Below are positions 7,301 to 9,873 of a DNA stretch of 9,873 bases, one piece after another. Source of the DNA: an uncultured bacterium. GTDB lineage: Bacteria > Actinomycetota > Coriobacteriia > Coriobacteriales > Coriobacteriaceae. The position numbers were made by a program, and so were the translations under genes. Position 1 is the first letter of the stretch. Each line of letters opens with the position of its first letter. The DNA is taken from NCBI GenBank assembly GCA_905215195.1, contig CAJMPF010000043.1, forward strand, positions 1 to 9,873, given 5' to 3'. The notes beneath the pieces are model-generated. The model was given only the letters and a program-made list of their open reading frames with translations, ran no database searches and was not told where the DNA came from.

Positions 7301-7597
7301 CTGAGCCTGCTCAGCACTATTTGAAGAGCCAGCCTCGCCGCCATTGGTCTCGTCGCTATTCTGGTTTTCGGCATCCTCGCTGGTGTTATCTACAGTAGCG
7401 GACTCACTTGAGGAACCCCCCCCCATTACAGTTTCCCCGGTAGAAACTGTCTGGACGTCGTTGGCGATGGCCTGCGAGATCGGGGGCATAACGAGCGACA
7501 GCACCAGGCTCAAAACGGAAGCTCCGCACAAAACACCTGCTAGTACACGATGTGTCGCTTTATTACTCTGCTTAGATTTATCTGAATTTGCTTTCAT
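4322..7597 (-). CDS. pilus tip adhesin, choice-of-anchor A-like with CnaB repeats, LPLSG, 1091 aa
   Basis: A large surface protein likely to cap the pilus and bind host or matrix ligands. A long signal peptide (to about residue 46) precedes a Ser/Asn/Glu-rich linker (62-110). The head (about 115-600) resembles choice-of-anchor A proteins: SIGIGTNIDV (121-130), a GRDMSIGG block (142-149), GSILVPNGSFDD (544-555), NGRVYVGVDFS and ERHNFPW (594-600). It has Cys370 and a CxxC at 384-387. The stalk has CnaB-like domains with K615/E690 (E-box TYYIREVKAPAGY) and K755/E824 (TYTLVETQAPFGY), then an FctA-like module with K881/E969. LPLSG (1050-1054), a helix and a basic tail end it. ATG 7597 has GGAGGAG 6 nt upstream. 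First gene of the operon. A run of nine G spans codons 58-61 and is in frame here, so this copy is in the ON state. Confidence 0.88.
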   Translation of the reverse strand: MKANSDKSKQSNKATHRVLAGVLCGASVLSLVLSLVMPPISQAIANDVQTVSTGETVMGGGSSSESATVDNTSEDAENQNSDETNGGEAGSSNSAEQAQSANAASARATATVEKGIYVPTSIGIGTNIDVSTPDSGVATYVGRDMSIGGKPRDTSNLDANNAPTGSYAAEAEGLTLVRGKLAMNPVKESWPYQSIGAGFRFGTVGFGSQFRPVAGSTVLAVAGIKSAITKMSVGYSGDSPETTTVGAWKKGAWVGRRKSSEGATPSGFAYTAQIAGPITYWRDNNERQSVVTTQGNWYEGKNSQESNLFNQTVDLTNVNNNDYSSYNGEDGYLSKLSEQLNSFANTGTLEVGFASNHNNYVINKYDKPDCNYGLVFDESYKTICSDCADTSLNGKQFKNSERLITFKGDNTSMQQVFTIDASQLSNTYNNEYYRGVDFAFEGIPKGASVVVNVTGSSNIEFHNGWRFWWNGTEISRGYETQYSGKELGEAYATASQSIMWNFVDTQSLTIRGGIAGENRADWGYGGTATGAKWTDDDPAAAMIGSILVPNGSFDDHVTTNGRVYVGVDFSMNSPKVAAAFGEGNSASVIDMDQERHNFPWSGSYTPDGSAVAWSKVDAANGNTSLPGSSWTIYGTVDDAKNETNPIVTVTDGGANDYSSDDGELQFNYLNQKAKICDPNDKDYFTYYIREVKAPAGYQKSDTIYYATMNNTGEQVNYVQGHVDTVNGNKLVSFDDSNTTGAISNTKITGTVSWTKVEEGDKGYTPLAGSEWKLAKLGADGTTEAQSWTVSDQSASGETTWADADVTNGKFTLEGLLPGTYTLVETQAPFGYNLNTTVYEFTVSNEDGSVTWTEGKSPTIDGNNVYISDALTTTSVKIPVTKSVRNTDWPKGDKDKYVPFEFSIEATGANKDSAPKLDSTTISVAPAAGSTKVNDIVASFGGISFSKKHLAKIDDSNPTGAKTYTYTVKEVAPTTGAIDKLRYSKAEYQVAVTVKAVMDETTGKYSGLTTSTTVTQVKDDMGNTVSNTIGKDAAPNAIPASTFTNTYSTSLPLSGMSGVTLTYLAGAVVLCAAAAWMHIRRKANAKGGKRRE
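4337..4344 (-). promoter_or_regulatory. ribosome binding site of the 556-aa pilin, inside the adhesin gene
   Basis: AGGGAGGT on the minus strand lies 7 nt before the GTG at 4329, within the last codons of the adhesin (KGGKRRE). It decides the GTG start. Because the site lies inside an upstream reading frame that stops 8 nt past the GTG, ribosomes ending the adhesin could re-initiate here. Confidence 0.75.
7416..7424 (-). repeat. G9 homopolymer tract, probable phase-variation switch
   Basis: Nine consecutive G on the coding strand include the G of Met58 and codons 59-61 of the adhesin, directly after the signal peptide. With G9 the frame is open. With G10 the frame reaches TGA after three more codons (complement of 7404-7406). 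With G8 it reaches TAG after eight (complement of 7390-7392). Such tracts are known to slip during replication and switch surface proteins on and off. Confidence 0.75.
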
Positions 7598-7603
7598 CGA
7601 TGT

Positions 7604-7610
7604 CTCCTCC
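7604..7610 (-). promoter_or_regulatory. ribosome binding site of the adhesin gene
   Basis: GGAGGAG lies 6 nt before the ATG at 7597, a near-ideal Shine-Dalgarno sequence that supports this start. It implies strong translation of the first operon gene. Confidence 0.75.
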
Positions 7611-7686
7611 CCAAGAGACCGCGATCTTGCTCTTTCACTATCAAACGTATCTGCGCAATCTGTAATTGCGCTCGCGTAGTAATACT

Positions 7687-7716
7687 ATTGTAACTATTGT
7701 TTAAACATCCGAGCAA
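7687..7716 (-). promoter_or_regulatory. possible promoter of the pilus operon
   Basis: On the minus strand, TTGCTC (7716-7711) and TACAAT (7692-7687, five of six matches) are 18 bp apart, giving a start near 7680 and a leader of about 80 nt. The spacer contains the perfect 10-bp palindrome TGTTTAAACA (7698-7707). ACAATAGT occurs twice with a 9-bp period (7693-7700 and 7684-7691), the second copy overlapping the -10. The -35 lies inside a 10-bp inverted repeat with a partner at 7760-7769. The match to consensus is moderate. Confidence 0.4.
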
Positions 7717-7769
7717 CAAAACCGACATTTTTGTAGCCAGTTCTCGATTCTCTTGACATTTGCTCGGAT
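7707..7769. repeat. 10-bp inverted repeat around the pilus promoter
   Basis: ATCCGAGCAA (7707-7716) and its exact complement TTGCTCGGAT (7760-7769) are separated by 43 bp. The left arm overlaps the likely -35 of the pilus operon. The spacing is about five helical turns centre to centre, which would suit two sites for one regulator on the same DNA face. The interval is short for an invertible promoter. Confidence 0.45.
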
Positions 7770-7885
7770 TTACCTTCGTTTATTCGCTATGAAATATCTA
7801 TTTCTGCTGGTAATTAAGCCAATTATCAGTTTTTTAATAGCATTTTATTTATTTGCACAACATTTTGCTCAAGAGCATGCATCCT

Positions 7886-7915
7886 GTGAACGGTCGAAAA
7901 TCGACCGTGAACGGT
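7886..7915. promoter_or_regulatory. symmetric operator-like site upstream of the pilus operon
   Basis: GTGAACGGT occurs twice (7886-7894 and 7907-7915) with a 21-bp period, which is two helical turns. Between them an 8-bp inverted repeat, ACGGTCGA-aaa-TCGACCGT (7890-7908), overlaps both copies. It lies about 290 bp upstream of the adhesin ATG. This looks like a regulator site. The rest of the 505-bp gap between the operon and the phosphatase gene is AT-rich, especially 7790-7870, and holds no gene that I can support. Confidence 0.4.
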
Positions 7916-8055
7916 AGGTCATTAGCCGGGATGAATAGACTACCAAATTGATGGGAATATCTTCAACTCATCGGTGGTTAGAAGCGTAATGTTCAGACAA
8001 CGTTATTTGGGTTTTCGCGCAGATTTTAGGCATCAATTCGCCCAAATCGCCTGAG

Positions 8056-8090
8056 ACCACCGCAAAGGAGCCTGCTCCCTTTGCGGTGGT
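8056..8090. terminator. hairpin after the HAD phosphatase gene, related to the hairpin at 9019
   Basis: ACCACCGCAAAGGAG pairs with CTCCCTTTGCGGTGGT apart from one bulged C, with a 4-nt loop. It begins 12 nt after the phosphatase stop codon on the minus strand and probably ends that transcript. Neither side has a good T-tract, so termination could be weak or factor-assisted. The core at 8057-8089 matches 9019-9051 at 28 of 33 positions, with paired changes that keep the stem. Confidence 0.55.
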
Positions 8091-8102
8091 TCTGCCCCGG
8101 CG

Positions 8103-8924
8103 CTACAGCAGATGCTCCTCGATAAAGATCGCGATGCCGTCTTTGTCGTTGCTCGCGGTTACAAAGTCGGCGGCGGCACGGGTGGCGTCGCTGCCATTTG
8201 CCATGGCCACGCCCACGCCGGCGTCAGCCACCATGCAGGTGTCGTTATCGGCATCGCCAAACACGCAGATGTCCTGGAGCTCCATGTCGTTGAGCTCCGC
8301 CACGCGCACAAGGCCGCGCGTCTTGGACACGCGCGGATCCATGAACTCGTAGAGCCGCTGCGTGGTTTGCAGAGCCGCCGCCTTAACAGTGTCATCGGCA
8401 AACGTCGACGCCCGCTCAATCACCCGCGGCATCACCTCGGGCGCCATGGTAAACATCACCTTGGGCTGCGGCTCGCGCAAGAACTCGGCAAAATCGACCA
8501 CCTTGTAGGGCACGCCGTCGACGCGCGACAGGTGCTCGACGCACGCGTTGCTCTCGGGCACGTAGAACACGCCGTCTCGGGGGCAGACGGGCGTTGCCGG
8601 AAGGTCCGCCATGTGCTTGCAGATGCGCGCGATGGTCTCGCCCGGCAGCGGATAGCTCAGCTCGTTGATGTCGTGCGCGCGGTCGATGACCTCGGCACCA
8701 CCGCAGCCCACGAGCACGTCCACCAGGCCTTTGATGCCCCAGAGCTCGTACATGGCCTCAGTCGCATGGGCGTCGCGCCCGGTGCACAGGCCAAAGAGCA
8801 CGCCGCGCTCGCGCAGGGCGCGAATCGCCGCCACGGTGCGCGGGGACACCGTGTGCTGGCTCGTGAGCAGCGTGCCGTCGATATCGCAGAACACGGCTTT
8901 GATGTGGCTGAAGGGGGTGTCCAT
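8103..8924 (-). CDS. HAD-superfamily phosphatase, Cof type (subclass IIB), 273 aa
   Basis: A soluble cytoplasmic phosphatase of the Cof/YidA group. Known members remove phosphate from sugar phosphates, flavin precursors and similar small molecules; the substrate cannot be read from sequence. All four HAD motifs are present: DIDGT (D14, D16; nucleophile and acid/base), LCTGR (T48), K201 in RVSKTRG, and GDADNDTCMVADAGVGVAMAN (D224, D228, Mg2+ binding). The cap domain lies between motifs II and III, about residues 80-195. At 273 aa the length is normal for the family. The ATG at 8924 is chosen because it sits just before the first motif and has AGAAAGG 5 nt upstream; a longer in-frame reading to 9092 runs through the intergenic hairpins and is unlikely. 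The gene is flanked by two related hairpins and seems to be its own transcription unit, with no clear link to the pilus operon. Confidence 0.92.
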   Translation of the reverse strand: MDTPFSHIKAVFCDIDGTLLTSQHTVSPRTVAAIRALRERGVLFGLCTGRDAHATEAMYELWGIKGLVDVLVGCGGAEVIDRAHDINELSYPLPGETIARICKHMADLPATPVCPRDGVFYVPESNACVEHLSRVDGVPYKVVDFAEFLREPQPKVMFTMAPEVMPRVIERASTFADDTVKAAALQTTQRLYEFMDPRVSKTRGLVRVAELNDMELQDICVFGDADNDTCMVADAGVGVAMANGSDATRAAADFVTASNDKDGIAIFIEEHLL

Positions 8925-8978
8925 GGGGGCCTTTCTGGGTTGTGCGGCGATGTGGGGTGTATTCGTGAACGGCGTACA

Positions 8979-8988
8979 TGGTATACCA
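8979..8988 (-). promoter_or_regulatory. possible extended -10 promoter of the HAD gene
   Basis: The minus strand reads TTGGTATACC, an extended -10 (TGG-TATACC), within the perfect palindrome TGGTATACCA. It lies about 55 bp before the phosphatase ATG. There is no good -35 in the GC-rich sequence further upstream. The palindrome could instead be an operator. Confidence 0.3.
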
Positions 8989-9018
8989 AGGCGCAGGCGC
9001 GGCCCGCCAACGCAAAAA

Positions 9019-9051
9019 CCACCACAAAGGTGCCTGGCCCCTTTGTGGTGG
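9019..9051. repeat. 33-bp hairpin, second copy of the element at 8057-8089
   Basis: CCACCACAAAGG and CCTTTGTGGTGG form a perfect 12-bp stem around a 9-nt loop. The element lies between the transporter and phosphatase genes. It matches 8057-8089 at 28 of 33 positions. One stem pair is A-T here and G-C there, so pairing is kept. It may act as a terminator or belong to a dispersed family of intergenic repeats. Confidence 0.6.
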
Positions 9052-9082
9052 CCGAACCCGAAGGGTGGCCTGGCCGGAACGC

Positions 9083-9147
9083 AAACCATCACAACATTCG
9101 ACGTTTTTCGGCAAAATCGCGATTTTCATCGAATGTTGTGATGGTTT
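9083..9147. repeat. 65-bp inverted-repeat element after the transporter gene
   Basis: AAACCATCACAACATTCGA (9083-9101) is the exact complement of 9129-9147, giving a 19-bp perfect stem. Inside lies the perfect palindrome AAAATCGCGATTTT (9113-9126). The right arm begins immediately after the transporter's stop codon, so on the minus strand it could be a terminator, although only three T follow the stem there. Five T follow it on the plus strand. The length and symmetry also fit a miniature inverted-repeat element; no flanking target duplication is seen. Confidence 0.65.
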
Positions 9148-9873
9148 TTACTGCCTTGCGGCACGATCAAAATGCCGGCGTCCAAACAGCAGCAACGCCG
9201 CGGGAACTGCCGTCACGACCATGCCCGCCCCTACGAGCGTCCGCTGCACACCAAACGTCACCGCCAGCCACGGAGCAATCGCCAGCGGGGCCACGCCGGC
9301 GAACATGTTGCCAAAACCCATGACCGAGTTGACGCGGCCGAGCTGCTCGAGCGGGGCCGTCGTTTGCACGATGGTGTTATGAAGCGGGTTGACAATGCCC
9401 CAGGCCACGCCCAGGACAATCTGGCCGACAAGGGCTACGCCCACGCACGGCGTTCCCACGTAGAGCAGGCTTCCCAGACCCACGGACATGAGCGCCACGA
9501 GCAGCGTTTTAAGGTTGACCAGGTGCGGCGGCAAGCAGAGCGCGAGGACGGCGCCCAGCGCCGCGCCCACACCGCTGGCCGACGAGAGCCAGCCCATCCA
9601 TTCGACACCGACGTGCAGGACATCGCGGTAGAAGAACGACTCCAGTGGATCGAAGGCGCCATAGCCAAAGTTCGAAAGAAAGATAATGAAGAACAGCAGG
9701 GCGAGGACGCTGTTGGTAAAGACCGTCTTGATGCTGGTCGCAAAGGTGACACGGGAGGACGTATTGGGGTCGGGGCTTTGGCTGGCCTTATCCGATGTGA
9801 TGTCGCCGACCGCAGGTTTACCTTCGTGTGTGGCGACCTGACCTGCACTTTGCCTAAAGCCCCAACCGGCAAT
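9148..9873 (-). CDS. major facilitator superfamily transporter, C-terminal half (partial)
   Basis: The reading frame enters from beyond the window end and stops with TAA at 9150-9148, so only the last 241 residues are visible. They begin with a polar stretch (1-50) that fits the central cytoplasmic loop. About six hydrophobic segments follow, consistent with helices 7-12: near 55-73, 95-113, 122-140, 146-164, 188-206 and 212-230. LEQLGRVNSVMGFGNMFAG (175-193) resembles the GRV/N-S-x-x-G signature between helices 10 and 11 of MFS efflux proteins of the MFS_3/EntS-like kind. Such proteins export drugs, siderophores or other small molecules using the proton gradient; the substrate is unknown. 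An internal ATG at 9597 is not the start, since coding sequence continues upstream of it without a stop. The gene ends right at the 65-bp inverted repeat. Confidence 0.85.
   Translation of the reverse strand: MAGWGFRQSAGQVATHEGKPAVGDITSDKASQSPDPNTSSRVTFATSIKTVFTNSVLALLFFIIFLSNFGYGAFDPLESFFYRDVLHVGVEWMGWLSSASGVGAALGAVLALCLPPHLVNLKTLLVALMSVGLGSLLYVGTPCVGVALVGQIVLGVAWGIVNPLHNTIVQTTAPLEQLGRVNSVMGFGNMFAGVAPLAIAPWLAVTFGVQRTLVGAGMVVTAVPAALLLFGRRHFDRAARQ

Noticed and set aside
7707..7769. Invertible promoter flanked by the 10-bp inverted repeat
   Set aside because: The 43-bp interval is far shorter than known invertible promoters, and no recombinase gene is in the window; a regulator site is simpler.
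7753..7790. TTGACA at 7753 as a plus-strand promoter
   Set aside because: It is a perfect -35, but no -10 is found at 16-18 bp and no plus-strand gene follows it.
8112..9323. Plus-strand open reading across the phosphatase and transporter genes
   Set aside because: It runs antisense through two genes with clear motifs and across two hairpin elements, and its translation resembles no protein family.
1..9873. tRNA or rRNA genes, CRISPR arrays, transposase genes
   Set aside because: I looked for cloverleaf ends, regularly spaced short repeats and transposase-like frames and saw none. The 65-bp repeats occur only twice, 481 bp apart.

Overview
The window looks like a chromosomal surface-structure locus from a Gram-positive actinobacterium. 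A Coriobacteriia member such as Collinsella is my best guess. That rests on mixed 50-68% GC coding sequence, LPxTG-type cell-wall sorting signals, strong GGAGG ribosome sites and the general look of the pilins. I could not search a database, so the genus is an inference. All convincing genes lie on the minus strand.

Left end (1-640): a region with a 65-bp direct repeat (1-65 and 482-546, one mismatch). Each copy carries a 14-bp sequence matching the Gram-positive LexA/SOS operator. The right-hand copy sits upstream of a 50-codon gene (274-426) for a small membrane peptide with one hydrophobic segment and a very basic tail. Several hairpins follow the gene. The left-hand copy points out of the window, where a second such gene may lie. 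This resembles an SOS-induced type I toxin or a small division inhibitor and is the least explained part of the window.

Centre (594-7770): a three-gene sortase-dependent pilus operon, transcribed right to left. The order is a 1091-aa tip adhesin (4322-7597; choice-of-anchor A-like head, CnaB-type stalk, LPLSG), a 556-aa pilin (2659-4329; MPSTG), a 605-aa pilin that is probably the main shaft subunit (733-2550; LPLTG), and a strong terminator (594-632). The first two genes overlap by 8 nt, with the second ribosome site inside the first gene. The adhesin gene has a run of nine G just after its signal peptide. A gain or loss of one G gives an immediate stop, so the run looks like a phase-variation switch for the adhesin and, by polarity, the pilus. 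No pilus (class C) sortase is visible in the window. The leader region (7598-8055) holds a plausible promoter and two sets of symmetric repeats that may be regulator sites.

Right end (8056-9873): a Cof-type HAD phosphatase (8103-8924) and the C-terminal half of a major facilitator transporter (9148-9873, cut by the window end). Two related 33-bp hairpins with compensatory base changes flank the phosphatase gene, and a larger 65-bp inverted-repeat element lies directly after the transporter stop. These look like dispersed intergenic elements that may also act as terminators.
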